This document shows positions 43,432 to 52,005 of a DNA stretch of 64,000 bases, piece after piece. A program made the translations under genes and the position numbers. The first letter of the stretch is position 1, and each line of letters opens with the position of its first letter. The notes beneath the pieces are model-generated. The model worked only from the letters and a program-made list of their open reading frames with translations. It did no database searches and had not been told where the DNA came from. Source of the DNA: DATJPR01 sp963843525 (GTDB lineage Bacteria > Bacteroidota > Ignavibacteria > UBA10030 > UBA6906). The stretch covers positions 372,001 to 436,000 of the forward strand of contig CAWJKM010000007.1 in assembly GCA_963843525.1 (NCBI GenBank), in the 5' to 3' direction.

Positions 43432-45855
43432 ATGAACCAAGGTTCGCTGGCGTCTCTTCTCGAGAAGTTGGATTATGGTCCCGCACCGGAGTCGGAAGCG
43501 AAAACGCGGGAATGGATCAAGTCTCACCATGCTAAATTTTCGCACTGCATCGACGGTGAATGGCGACCTCCGCAACGGGGCAGGTACTTCACGACCATCA
43601 ATCCGGCCCGAAGCGACGAAGTGTTGGCCGAGGTCGCTCTGGGATCAGAAGAGGACGTCTCGGCAGCGCTCGAAGCTGCCAGAGCAGCGTTTCCGCGATG
43701 GAGTGCGCTCGCGGGTCATCAGCGTGCACGGTATCTGTATGCGATCGCGCGTTCAATAGCAAAACACGCGCGCGTCTTTGCGGTGCTTGAATCGCTCGAT
43801 AATGGCAAACCGATCCGCGAAACGCGGGACATCGATATCCCGGTGGTGATACGGCATTTCTATTACCATGCAGGCTGGGCGCAGACAATGGAACAGGAAT
43901 TCCCGGGATATCGCCCGGGAGGGGTGATCGCCCAGATTGTTCCGTGGAATTTTCCCTTTCTGATGCTCGCCTGGAAGATCGCGCCCGCGATCGCGGCCGG
44001 GAACACCATCGTGATCAAGCCGTCAAAGTCCACGCCGCTGACCGCTCTTCTTCTTGCCGATATCCTCATGAATGAAGTTCACCTTCCCGCGGGGGTGGTG
44101 AACGTGCTCACGGGCGATTCGAAGACAGGTACGATGCTCTACGAGCACCCTATCCCATGGAAGGTCACGTTCACCGGATCGACGGAAGTCGGGCGAATCA
44201 TCAGAGCGGGTACCGCCGGATCTCACAAACATCTCACGATGGAACTCGGCGGCAAATCACCTTTTATCGTTTTTGAAAATGCGGATATCGACTCGGCCAT
44301 CGAGGGCGTGGTGAACGGGATCTGGTTCAACGAGGGACAGGTCTGTTGTGCCGGTTCACGGCTCATTGTCCAGGAAGGCATCCATGATGATTTTATCAAA
44401 CGGCTGAAACGCCGGATGCGCAAGCTCCGTGTCGGGAACCCCCTGGACAAGGCCGTCGATATGGGTGCAATCAATAATGCGGAGCAACTACAGAAAATCA
44501 CACGGATGATGGCGCTGGGGACGCAGGAAGGCGCGGTCATGTGGCAGCCGGAGAACGTCGTTTGTCCACCCGGAGGTTTCTTCCTCCCGCCGACCTTGTT
44601 TACGAACGTCGAACCTTCCCACACGATCGCTCAGGAGGAAATCTTCGGGCCGGTGCTGGTGACATTGACCTTCCGGACTCCTTCCGAAGCGGTACAACTT
44701 GCCAACAATACGCGATACGGTCTGGCAGCATCCATCTGGTCCCAGGATATCGATACGGCAATGGATGTGGCGCGGAAGACAAAAGCGGGAACGATCTGGA
44801 TCAACTCCACCAACCTGTTCGACGCGGCGTCAGGGTTTGGAGGGTACCGGGAAAGTGGCTATGGCAGGGAAGGGGGGCGGGAGGGGATGTATGACGTGCT
44901 TGTCGACACTGATCCGGTGATATCTTCCGGTGAGCCCGGATCGGGGCCGACCACAAGCAGTGCAGAGGAGATCCCGGTTCATGCGGGGGCGAATGGAAAC
45001 GGTCGGTCGCACAACGAAATTGATCGGACCTTCCGCTTCCTGATCGGGGGGAAACTTCAACGGCCGGACCAGGCCGGGAGTTTTACGGTGACCACTCCAT
45101 CGGGCGATTTGCTGGCGGTGGTCGGGGAAGCGAACAGGAAAGACGTGCGCAACGCTGTGGAGGCTGCGCGATCGGCATTCCCTTCCTGGTTTGAGTCCGC
45201 CGCTCATCTCCGTGCACAAATCCTCTACTTCTGGGCGGAGAACCTGGCTGTGGAGAAAGAACGGTTTGCACTCGCGCTTGCCGCGCAGACCGGCTGCAAC
45301 CAGGATGCAGCGCTGTCGGAGGTCGAACAATCGATCAGCAGGATTTTTGATTTCGCGGCCTATGCGGATAAGTTCGGCGGGACCGTCCAACCGGTCCTCG
45401 GCAGGAGATTGGTCGTTGGCCTGCGTGAACCTGTTGGGGTGATTGGTATCCGGGCGTCGGACTATTCCCCGCTCCTGAATCTGGTCACCGTCATCTCTGC
45501 AGCGGTCGCGATGGCAAACACAGTGGCAGTCGTGGCAGGGAAACACTCTCTGACCGCGATGGACCTGGTCCAGGTGATCCAACACTCAGATGTTCCGCCA
45601 GGCGTCATGAACATTGTGACGGCTCAGAACCCGGACGCGATTGCCAGAATCCTTGCCGAACATGAGGACGTCGATGCGATCTGGTTCTTTGGAGGACCGG
45701 AGGGCAGTAGGGCCGTTGAAGCGGCCTCGATCAGCAACATGAAACAGACCTGGACATCGTACGGCAAGCAGATAGATTGGAGTCGTGTTCGCAACGAAAA
45801 ACTGCTCTTGAAGTCCACACAGGTGAAAAACATCTGGGTGCCGTACGGAGTATAG
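43432..45855 (+). CDS. Double-domain aldehyde dehydrogenase (ALDH16-like)
   Basis: 807 residues. The first ALDH domain (1-~490) is complete: NAD-binding region IVPWNFPFLMLAWK, Glu271 in MELGGKSP and catalytic Cys305 in EGQVCCAGSR. After a linker rich in Ser and Gly (GEPGSGPTTSSAEE) a second ALDH-like domain (~520-807) begins FRFLIGGKLQRPDQ; it has the cofactor-domain pattern (EPVGVIGIRASDYSPLLN) but ends without a catalytic Cys motif. This two-domain form matches the ALDH16 group, where the second half is structural. It probably oxidises an aldehyde in a pathway with the adjacent aldolase. Confidence 0.92.
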   Translation: MNQGSLASLLEKLDYGPAPESEAKTREWIKSHHAKFSHCIDGEWRPPQRGRYFTTINPARSDEVLAEVALGSEEDVSAALEAARAAFPRWSALAGHQRARYLYAIARSIAKHARVFAVLESLDNGKPIRETRDIDIPVVIRHFYYHAGWAQTMEQEFPGYRPGGVIAQIVPWNFPFLMLAWKIAPAIAAGNTIVIKPSKSTPLTALLLADILMNEVHLPAGVVNVLTGDSKTGTMLYEHPIPWKVTFTGSTEVGRIIRAGTAGSHKHLTMELGGKSPFIVFENADIDSAIEGVVNGIWFNEGQVCCAGSRLIVQEGIHDDFIKRLKRRMRKLRVGNPLDKAVDMGAINNAEQLQKITRMMALGTQEGAVMWQPENVVCPPGGFFLPPTLFTNVEPSHTIAQEEIFGPVLVTLTFRTPSEAVQLANNTRYGLAASIWSQDIDTAMDVARKTKAGTIWINSTNLFDAASGFGGYRESGYGREGGREGMYDVLVDTDPVISSGEPGSGPTTSSAEEIPVHAGANGNGRSHNEIDRTFRFLIGGKLQRPDQAGSFTVTTPSGDLLAVVGEANRKDVRNAVEAARSAFPSWFESAAHLRAQILYFWAENLAVEKERFALALAAQTGCNQDAALSEVEQSISRIFDFAAYADKFGGTVQPVLGRRLVVGLREPVGVIGIRASDYSPLLNLVTVISAAVAMANTVAVVAGKHSLTAMDLVQVIQHSDVPPGVMNIVTAQNPDAIARILAEHEDVDAIWFFGGPEGSRAVEAASISNMKQTWTSYGKQIDWSRVRNEKLLLKSTQVKNIWVPYGV

Positions 45856-45885
45856 CCAAAATCTCACTGGTGGGAGGGGGTGTCT

Positions 45886-46413
45886 ATGACCTCGAGACCG
45901 GACAATTCGGAGTTTGCGTCATCATTCGCGGGCTACGTGGCGCTCGTCCCCGAGACCGATGTGCTTGCAGTTCTTCAGGATCAAATCACGGTGGTCTTTC
46001 AACAGGCGGCTCAGGTCGCCGCCGATCGCGAGCGATATCGTTACGGCGTCGGGAAATGGAGTATCCGCGAAGTATTCGGTCACCTTGTAGATGCCGAACG
46101 GGTATTCGGATACCGGGCATTCTGCATTAGCCGGTGGGAATCAGTCTCGCTCCCCTCGTTCGAAGAGAATGATTACGTAAAGCGATCGCGGTATGACGAA
46201 TGCCCCCTGAAAGATCTTGTCACGGAGCTCAAAATCGTCCGGGAAGGAAATCTGTCCTTCCTTCGCTTTCTGGACAACTCTGCGTGGGAACACATCGGGA
46301 CCGCGAACAACCATCCTGTTTCCGTCCGTGCGCTCGCATACATTATGGCGGGACACGTGCGCCATCACTTCAAGGGTTTACACGATAACTACGGAGTACC
46401 CGCGGCTCGTTAA
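45886..46413 (+). CDS. DinB-superfamily protein
   Basis: 175 residues from the ATG at 45886, with a GGAGGGGG Shine-Dalgarno sequence about 5 bases upstream; the GTG two codons earlier would overlap that site. The four-helix DinB/YfiT fold is indicated by WSIREVFGHLVDAERVFGYRA (first metal His) and IMAGHVRHHFKGLHDNYG (second His cluster). Members are metal-dependent and act as thiol transferases or are of unknown function. It follows the ALDH gene by 30 bases, so it is the third gene of the deoC set; no link to DNA damage should be assumed. Confidence 0.86.
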   Translation: MTSRPDNSEFASSFAGYVALVPETDVLAVLQDQITVVFQQAAQVAADRERYRYGVGKWSIREVFGHLVDAERVFGYRAFCISRWESVSLPSFEENDYVKRSRYDECPLKDLVTELKIVREGNLSFLRFLDNSAWEHIGTANNHPVSVRALAYIMAGHVRHHFKGLHDNYGVPAAR

Positions 46414-46739
46414 CGTCCTGTTATCACTCCCGCGGGACCATTGACCACGGAAACTTTTTCCTCTCTGTCTCCTTCCCGGCCGCCTTACCAGCTGTCGGGG
46501 AATGTTATTGCCAACCTCCGCAAGAATTTCCGGCAGCTTTTAAAATTGACTTTGTGACGCCCTCGAAGTATATTCGCGCAGGTGAATTGGGCTTCATTGT
46601 CCGGAAGACTCATTTGTTTTGTCCCGGCGAGCATGTTCGCCACATCCCATCCCTCTCTTCCGTAATCGCAGTCCGGCCAATCCGTTCCCTCATTTTCTCA
46701 TCTGAGGGGACATGGCAGTCACTCCTCGGAGGGTCTCAA
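46414..46739. other. Intergenic leader region
   Basis: Between the DinB gene and the next barrel gene. It contains the promoter candidate at 46546-46574; the in-frame reading from 46554 lacks a signal peptide at its start and is treated as leader, not protein. Confidence 0.45.
46546..46574 (+). promoter_or_regulatory. Strong sigma-70-like promoter candidate
   Basis: TTGACT (46546-46551), 17-base spacer, TATATT (46569-46574); the best -35/-10 pair noticed in the window. It stands 165 bases before the barrel gene start and implies a leader RNA of about 155 bases. Confidence 0.5.
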
Positions 46740-47825
46740 ATGTCTGCGCAATTTCTTCTTCTGCGTCCCTTAGGCTCCCTGCTGGGTCGGGCAGGCGCGT
46801 TGTTTCTCACCTTCTCTTTCTTCGTGCTGGCCCCAGACGTCGTGCAGGCCCAGGAAACCGATCGTCCGGGAGATGATACGACGGGGATGGAGCCGCCCCT
46901 CTACGATCCTTTCGGGAAGGAAAACATGCCCGATCAGACCGGCCAGGGATCAGGAGGGGTGTTGACCTGCAGTCCTTATGACAATGTCGTGCAGACATAC
47001 TTTACCAGTGTGAGTTCGGGATTCTATGGCCTGCAATACATGCTTGATTCCCCTTTGCAGATTGCTCTGGGTTCAGGCTGGTCTGCATATCAGGACCATG
47101 GCTTCGGGTTTATGATGAAGGTGCGCTCGTCAGGGTTCCAGGAGGTACGGTACGATTCTTTGCTGGACGATGATGTGTCGTACTACTTTCTTTCGTTCGA
47201 AGGATCATTTGAATATCCGTACCGGGAACACGGATTCCGGTCCTTTAAGGTTCGTGTTCACGCGGAAACAGAGCCGGCCAGCCTGAGCATGGCGGGAGTG
47301 GGCGTCGTAGTCGCAAAACGGAATCTGCTGATAGGTGCCGACCAGCCGATGGACCGAAGACTGGAAGCAGAGGTGACTTGGATGCAGCTCGTGGGGGGTT
47401 ATGTCATGCCCCTTTCTCCCAGCAAAGGAGGAATCAACCTGGCCCTCTGCGGTGCCGTCGACCTTGCGGGACTGAAGTATCAAACGTACTATTCTGGTCT
47501 GGGCAACTTCGTCGGCGCTAAGATCGGCTCAGTCGGCTGGGTATTTGGTGCGGGCTGGAATGCGAACAGCCTGGTGAACCTGAGCGTCTATGTGGGCGGT
47601 GAGTGGAGTTTTTCCACGGGGGGTCTCTACCTGGCTACAAAACGAACAGTGTTTTCAGATATATCGCGAAGCTCCCTGTACGTGGGCTTGCAGGCCACCG
47701 GTCGCTGGGTCAACGTTGTCGGAGGAATACAGAAAGAATGGGAGAACAATGACTTTCAGGACTCGAGAGTTACAATGAAAGCTCTGCGCTACTATCTGGG
47801 GATGAATATCTACCTCCGGCGCTAA
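46740..47825 (+). CDS. Outer-membrane barrel protein of unknown role
   Basis: 361 residues from the ATG at 46740 (GGAGGG upstream). It has a signal peptide (LGRAGALFLTFSFFVLAPDVVQAQ), an acidic/proline linker (TTGMEPPLYDPFGKENMPDQ), then beta-strands with aromatic residues (FYGLQYMLDSPLQIALGSGWSAY, GGYVMPLSPSKGGINLALCG) and a basic end LRYYLGMNIYLRR. A barrel is inferred from the strand pattern alone. The PLD-like lipoprotein gene follows after 13 bases with its own GGGAG, so they are likely one transcript. No name can be given. Confidence 0.68.
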   Translation: MSAQFLLLRPLGSLLGRAGALFLTFSFFVLAPDVVQAQETDRPGDDTTGMEPPLYDPFGKENMPDQTGQGSGGVLTCSPYDNVVQTYFTSVSSGFYGLQYMLDSPLQIALGSGWSAYQDHGFGFMMKVRSSGFQEVRYDSLLDDDVSYYFLSFEGSFEYPYREHGFRSFKVRVHAETEPASLSMAGVGVVVAKRNLLIGADQPMDRRLEAEVTWMQLVGGYVMPLSPSKGGINLALCGAVDLAGLKYQTYYSGLGNFVGAKIGSVGWVFGAGWNANSLVNLSVYVGGEWSFSTGGLYLATKRTVFSDISRSSLYVGLQATGRWVNVVGGIQKEWENNDFQDSRVTMKALRYYLGMNIYLRR

Positions 47826-47838
47826 CGGGAGACTTGCC

Positions 47839-49152
47839 ATGCGGCTTCTGATCGTATGCAGTGCCCTTACTGCTTTTGCGGTCTCCTCCTGCAGAGACTT
47901 CAGTGGAGGAGGGACCTTTCCCGGGATTCCGGACGATGCCAAGCGTGTGTCGATGCGCCAACTGACCCGCTACTATCGGGAGCAATCGGACAGCCTCATC
48001 CTGCCCGTGAATCAGGGTTCAGGACGTCAAGCCCGCAGACTCTGGTTCAGAGTCGATCAATTCGACTCCACGAGAATCCTCGCGCCGACCCGTTTTGGGC
48101 CAGACGAAATTCAGGACCTTTTCCGGTTTGATGCCGAGCGATTCTTCAGCCGTTCCGGCCAAGTCGACTTCCTCTCTGCCGCATATCAGTGGTATGCCGC
48201 TCGACCGTTTGATCATAAGTGGCAAAGGTTCGTCCCCCCGTACCGGACACTCGAATATTGGGGAAGTCTTTTCTACCCGCCGATCAAGCAATTGACTCAG
48301 CCGCTTTCGTTCTACCATGCAGGATTCACGGCCGAATTCGACCCGCGGGCGGTTTCTTCGGTGTATTTTGACCCGACATTCCAGATGAACCTGGATGACG
48401 CCACAGGGACCGAATTGACATACGGAAATTACGTCCGGGCACTTTTCAATGGCGTAGAGTCATACCCGGAGAAATTACGGCTTGCCTCCGAAGCCAAGAG
48501 ATTCCTGTACGTCGCAGTCATGACGATCGTCGCCGATGAAACCGGCCGGGAGTTACTCCGGATCATGGTCAATCGAAAACGGGCGGGTGTGGACGTTCGC
48601 GTTATCACCGAAGGCTTCTACACGTTCTCCCTGTCCAACTTTGCGATGGGCGTGCTTGAAAAAGAAGGGATCCCCGTGGTTCGCGTGGAAGACAAGCGTC
48701 TCAACCAGGTCGACAGGATGTTCCACGACAAGTTCTGGATTCGAGACGGGGAAGAAGCGGTGCTGGGCGGGATGAACGTGATCGACTATGAGAACACCGC
48801 TAACGGGTTCGATTTTCTGAACCGGGACACAGACATCCTTATCCGTGGACCAGCCGTAACGGATTTGCTGGAAAGGTTCATCAGTCTGTGGCACAGGTAC
48901 GACCGGGATGGCCGGTCGATCGAACAAACCGAAGCGTACATGAAACGACAGCTTGCTTCCGAGCGCGCATCCGGAGTCCGCGGGCGAGAGAACTACGCCC
49001 GGTGGCTGGGGAATCCGGATACCCGAATGAACGGCATTTGCCGGACTGCTGTTCAGGGCGATGACGCGTCCTCGCAGAAGATTGCCACCCTGCTGACCAG
49101 GTATCTCGAAGTGGCGCAGCATTCCTTCTACGTGACCAGCTCCGGGGATTGA
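47839..49152 (+). CDS. Phospholipase-D-like lipoprotein, first part (split by frameshift)
   Basis: 437 residues before the stop at 49150-49152. The signal ends in a lipobox (AFAVSSC), so the product is anchored to a membrane. The first HKD motif is at residues 296-298 (HDKFWIRDGEEAVLGGMN). The second HKD lies downstream in another frame (49205-49663), so the gene is broken. The frame change is explained by one extra G in the GGGG run at 49144-49147: with three G the protein reads TSSGIEYEPNRGEPASI without a stop. The whole would be about 607 residues. Such two-HKD enzymes cleave or transfer phosphodiesters (for example cardiolipin-synthase-like); the substrate is unknown. Confidence 0.85.
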   Translation: MRLLIVCSALTAFAVSSCRDFSGGGTFPGIPDDAKRVSMRQLTRYYREQSDSLILPVNQGSGRQARRLWFRVDQFDSTRILAPTRFGPDEIQDLFRFDAERFFSRSGQVDFLSAAYQWYAARPFDHKWQRFVPPYRTLEYWGSLFYPPIKQLTQPLSFYHAGFTAEFDPRAVSSVYFDPTFQMNLDDATGTELTYGNYVRALFNGVESYPEKLRLASEAKRFLYVAVMTIVADETGRELLRIMVNRKRAGVDVRVITEGFYTFSLSNFAMGVLEKEGIPVVRVEDKRLNQVDRMFHDKFWIRDGEEAVLGGMNVIDYENTANGFDFLNRDTDILIRGPAVTDLLERFISLWHRYDRDGRSIEQTEAYMKRQLASERASGVRGRENYARWLGNPDTRMNGICRTAVQGDDASSQKIATLLTRYLEVAQHSFYVTSSGD

Positions 49153-49204
49153 GTATGAACCGAATCGCGGGGAACCAGCCTCCATCGATACGCTTGCCCG
49201 CACG

Positions 49205-49663
49205 ATGATTGAAAAGGCGTCGCTTCCAGGTTTCTCGGCGTCAGTCATTACGAACGGCAGCGACGGGGGGATGGGAGAAGCAACCTCGTTTCTCCGTTTG
49301 CGGGTGAAGAATGCCAGGCTGGCAAACGATCCATTCTGGATCGATATGTTGACGCCTCTTATCGATACAGGAAGCAGGGGAATAAACAGGGGGAACAGAC
49401 AAATTGCGAAACCCTTCATTGAAGCGGGTATCCACGTCTATCAATACTGCAATTACATACACGCGAAGGAGTTCTATTTTGACCGGCTGCTCGTGGGCAT
49501 CGCCAGCTGGAATTTTGACAGTAACTCGGCGGACAAGAATCATGAAGCAGCGATCTTCTGCCTCGACACGAACCTTCGCACACAGATCGAACGACAACTG
49601 GTTCTGGACATGATCAACTCGGTGCCGATTGTCGGTCCGATTGAAGATTTGTCTGTCCGTTAG
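49205..49663 (+). pseudogene. Second HKD part of the PLD-like protein
   Basis: Starts in good text before its first Met (IEYEPNRGEPASIDTLARTM) and continues to 49663. The second HKD motif is HAKEFYFDRLLVGIASWNFD. With the upstream segment it forms one phospholipase-D-like protein. On its own it has no Shine-Dalgarno sequence. Confidence 0.8.
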
Positions 49664-49697
49664 AGGATGAAGAAAGAGATGACTTCCGATCGGAATT

Positions 49698-49727
49698 CCG
49701 GGGTAGCCGCACCAGGCTTTGCCCCGG
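49698..49727. terminator. Possible bidirectional hairpin
   Basis: CCGGGG / CCCCGG (49698-49703, 49722-49727), 18-base loop, between the convergent PLD and SDR genes. No T tract on either side, so weak. Confidence 0.3.
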
Positions 49728-49735
49728 GGAATGGG

Positions 49736-50722
49736 TTACAACCGTTCATAGGCTTCGAGGATCCTGTCCATCATCCGGTGGGTTTCTTCACGAACGATGC
49801 ACCGGGCCGGATCCTCTTCGAACCAATCCAGAGTCCGCCTGATCCCATTGGAGAACGGAATGACCGCGCTGAAATCCGGTACAAAGCGTTTGATCTTCTC
49901 GTTGCTGAACACGACGCTCACCGCCTTGTCGCCGAGCAATGAGCCGGACAGCGACGGTTCGCACCGGGCGAGGAAGTCAGAGGCGATATGGACGATGTTC
50001 GGCTCTTCGCCCGCAGCGTTCGCGACAGCGGTATAGATCTGATCCCACGTAAGAATCTCATCCGAAGTGATGTGAAAGGCCTGACCCACTGCCTGTTGAT
50101 GGCCCAGAAGCCCCACGAAACCTCCGGCAAAGTCCTCTGCGTGCGTAATGGTCCAGAGTGAACTCCCGTCCCCATGGACGATGATCTTCCGCTTTAGACG
50201 AATTCTGTCGATGATCGTGAATTCCTTCCAGCCCCCGATGGGGACGGGGATTACGGTGTCGTACGTCAGGGAGGGACGGACTATCGAGACCGGGAAGCCC
50301 TCGTCCCGGTAGGCACGGAGAAGCCGTTCCTCGCAGGCGATCTTCTGCCGTGAGTACTCCCAGAAGGGATTGCAGAGGGGTGTGGATTCCGTAACGATCG
50401 GATGAGAAAGGGGTTTCTGATATGCAGATGCGGAGCTGATGAAGATGTACTGTGCGGTCCTGCCACGGAAAAGCTCAATGTCGCGCTCCACATCTCCCGG
50501 CTCGAATGCAATCCAGTTGACAACGGCATCCCACCGGCCGCCGGCAAGAGCGGCGAGGACTGCCGCCCGGTTCTTGATATCCGCAACGATCGTTCTGGCT
50601 CCAGGAAAATGCGCCTCCGTGGTTCCCCGATTGATCAGTGTCAGATCGAAGCCGCGTTCAACGCAAAGCCGGCTGGCAGCTTTGCTGATGTTCCCTGTTC
50701 CACCGATGAACAGTACCTTCAC
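49736..50722 (-). CDS. NAD-dependent epimerase/dehydratase (extended SDR)
   Basis: 328 residues starting at GTG 50722, with AAAGGAG 6 bases upstream. Nucleotide-binding loop GGTGNISKAAS; YSRQKIACEE carries the YxxxK pair (Tyr, Lys) after ISSASAY. SIVRPSLTYD and DGSSLWTITHAEDFAGGFVGLL are typical of sugar-nucleotide-like SDRs of the atypical extended type. The reaction is unknown. It lies just downstream of the TIM-barrel gene on the same strand (gap 36), so one operon is likely. Confidence 0.88.
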   Translation of the reverse strand: MKVLFIGGTGNISKAASRLCVERGFDLTLINRGTTEAHFPGARTIVADIKNRAAVLAALAGGRWDAVVNWIAFEPGDVERDIELFRGRTAQYIFISSASAYQKPLSHPIVTESTPLCNPFWEYSRQKIACEERLLRAYRDEGFPVSIVRPSLTYDTVIPVPIGGWKEFTIIDRIRLKRKIIVHGDGSSLWTITHAEDFAGGFVGLLGHQQAVGQAFHITSDEILTWDQIYTAVANAAGEEPNIVHIASDFLARCEPSLSGSLLGDKAVSVVFSNEKIKRFVPDFSAVIPFSNGIRRTLDWFEEDPARCIVREETHRMMDRILEAYERL

Positions 50723-50758
50723 TCGAATCTCCTTTCGCGAAAGAGAGGCGTGGGGGGG

Positions 50759-51634
50759 TCATACTTTGCCGACAGCATAACCTTTCGAAGAGAGATACTG
50801 GTAGCTCTGTCGAATGCCGTCGAAAATGTCTTTATCATATTCATCGAACTCCACAATCCACCACTCAGTGTTCCCGGCTCCCGCAGTGGCAATTGCTCCA
50901 AAATCCATCACCCCTTCTCCCGCCGGGACCTGGCGATTGGCGGCATCTCCTTTAACGGCTGGCCCGTCTTTGATATGGAGGAGAGGTGCACGCTTGCCGA
51001 AATCATGAACAATTTTCGCCGGGTCGCCCCCCGCGGTTTTCGCCCAGTACGTGTCAATTTCGAAGAAGATTGATGGTTCCACGTGTTTCAGGAGGTAATA
51101 GAACGGCCTGAATCCAGCCGTGTTTTCAAATTCCCACCAGTGGTTATGGAGCCCGAAGCGCAATCCGCGCGTCTTAAGGAAAGCCGCGGTTTCATTATAG
51201 ATGCCGATCGTGTGCTTTATCGCATCGAGGCCCTTGTATTTTTCGCTTTCGGGCCATCCGGGGTATATCACCCTGTCGCACTCATAAGCATCCGCCTGCC
51301 GGAGAGCAGTTTCCCTCTTGTCTCCAACCGGCAGCTCAACATGCATCCCCAGGACTTGCAGGCCGACGCTCTTGAAGGTTTTCGCTGCATGATCAAGTGA
51401 GACGCTTTCCGGCAGGGCATACGTCTCGATCCCGGAGAACCCGGTCTTTGCAACCCGCCGGATTGTCGAGTCAAAGTCTGTTTCTATCGCCTTGCGCACG
51501 GTATAGAGCTGTATGCCCAGTCGCGCCTTCCGCTTCACCGAGGCGTGCAGCATTGTTTCGGAAAGAGTTCCGGCAATCGCGCTGATCCCCAGAAGTCGCA
51601 AAAAGGATCGACGGGAAGAAGAAAGTGCACTCAT
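50759..51634 (-). CDS. Tat-exported sugar-phosphate isomerase/epimerase-like TIM barrel
   Basis: 291 residues from the ATG at 51634 (AGGA upstream). The N-terminus is a twin-arginine signal (SSRRSFLRLLGISAIAG), so a folded, probably metal-containing protein goes to the periplasm. The barrel (xylose-isomerase-like, AP_endonuc_2) is marked by GIQLYTVRKAI, LGMHVELP, LRFGLHNHWWEF, FEIDTYWAKTAGGDP, LLHIKDGP and WWIVEFDEYD, with His/Glu/Asp metal ligands. It likely isomerises or epimerises a sugar or keto-sugar. The SDR gene follows it, and such isomerase/oxidoreductase pairs are common in carbohydrate catabolism. Confidence 0.9.
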   Translation of the reverse strand: MSALSSSRRSFLRLLGISAIAGTLSETMLHASVKRKARLGIQLYTVRKAIETDFDSTIRRVAKTGFSGIETYALPESVSLDHAAKTFKSVGLQVLGMHVELPVGDKRETALRQADAYECDRVIYPGWPESEKYKGLDAIKHTIGIYNETAAFLKTRGLRFGLHNHWWEFENTAGFRPFYYLLKHVEPSIFFEIDTYWAKTAGGDPAKIVHDFGKRAPLLHIKDGPAVKGDAANRQVPAGEGVMDFGAIATAGAGNTEWWIVEFDEYDKDIFDGIRQSYQYLSSKGYAVGKV

Positions 51635-52005
51635 GACAGGGTTTCCTTTGGTGTACGTGGTGCGATGGGCTGGTTTCTCACCAACTATCATTTGATCGCC
51701 CCGGGAAAGAATTGTGTCGGACGTTCATTCTGCCGGCATGGTTTCCCACGGTGTTTGGTAGAATTCGCTGGCATGGGACGAATAGACGACGGAACGGAAC
51801 TCGCCAGGCTTCCATTTGCTTTCAGGAGACCAGGACGAGACCTTGGTTGTTCGCCTGTTCGATCCGGGGAGCGCGACTAAAATAGGTTGTATTTAGCGCA
51901 GTATCAAGACCTCTGGCGAGCCGGCCGCCAGGCCACCCGGTGTACTGGGTCTGCTTTTGCGGAAAGTGGAGTCGATGTCGAGGAATCGATGTCGTGAAGG
52001 GACTA
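51635..52005. other. Intergenic region
   Basis: Between two minus-strand genes. No gene, hairpin or repeat is recognised. Confidence 0.4.

Noticed and set aside
43432..45855. Second ALDH half as a decayed pseudo-domain
   Set aside because: The frame is fully open and matches the known ALDH16 design with a non-catalytic second domain.
46554..46739. N-terminal extension of the barrel protein
   Set aside because: The text before Met at 46740 is not signal-like, and GGAGGG plus a signal peptide mark 46740 as the start.
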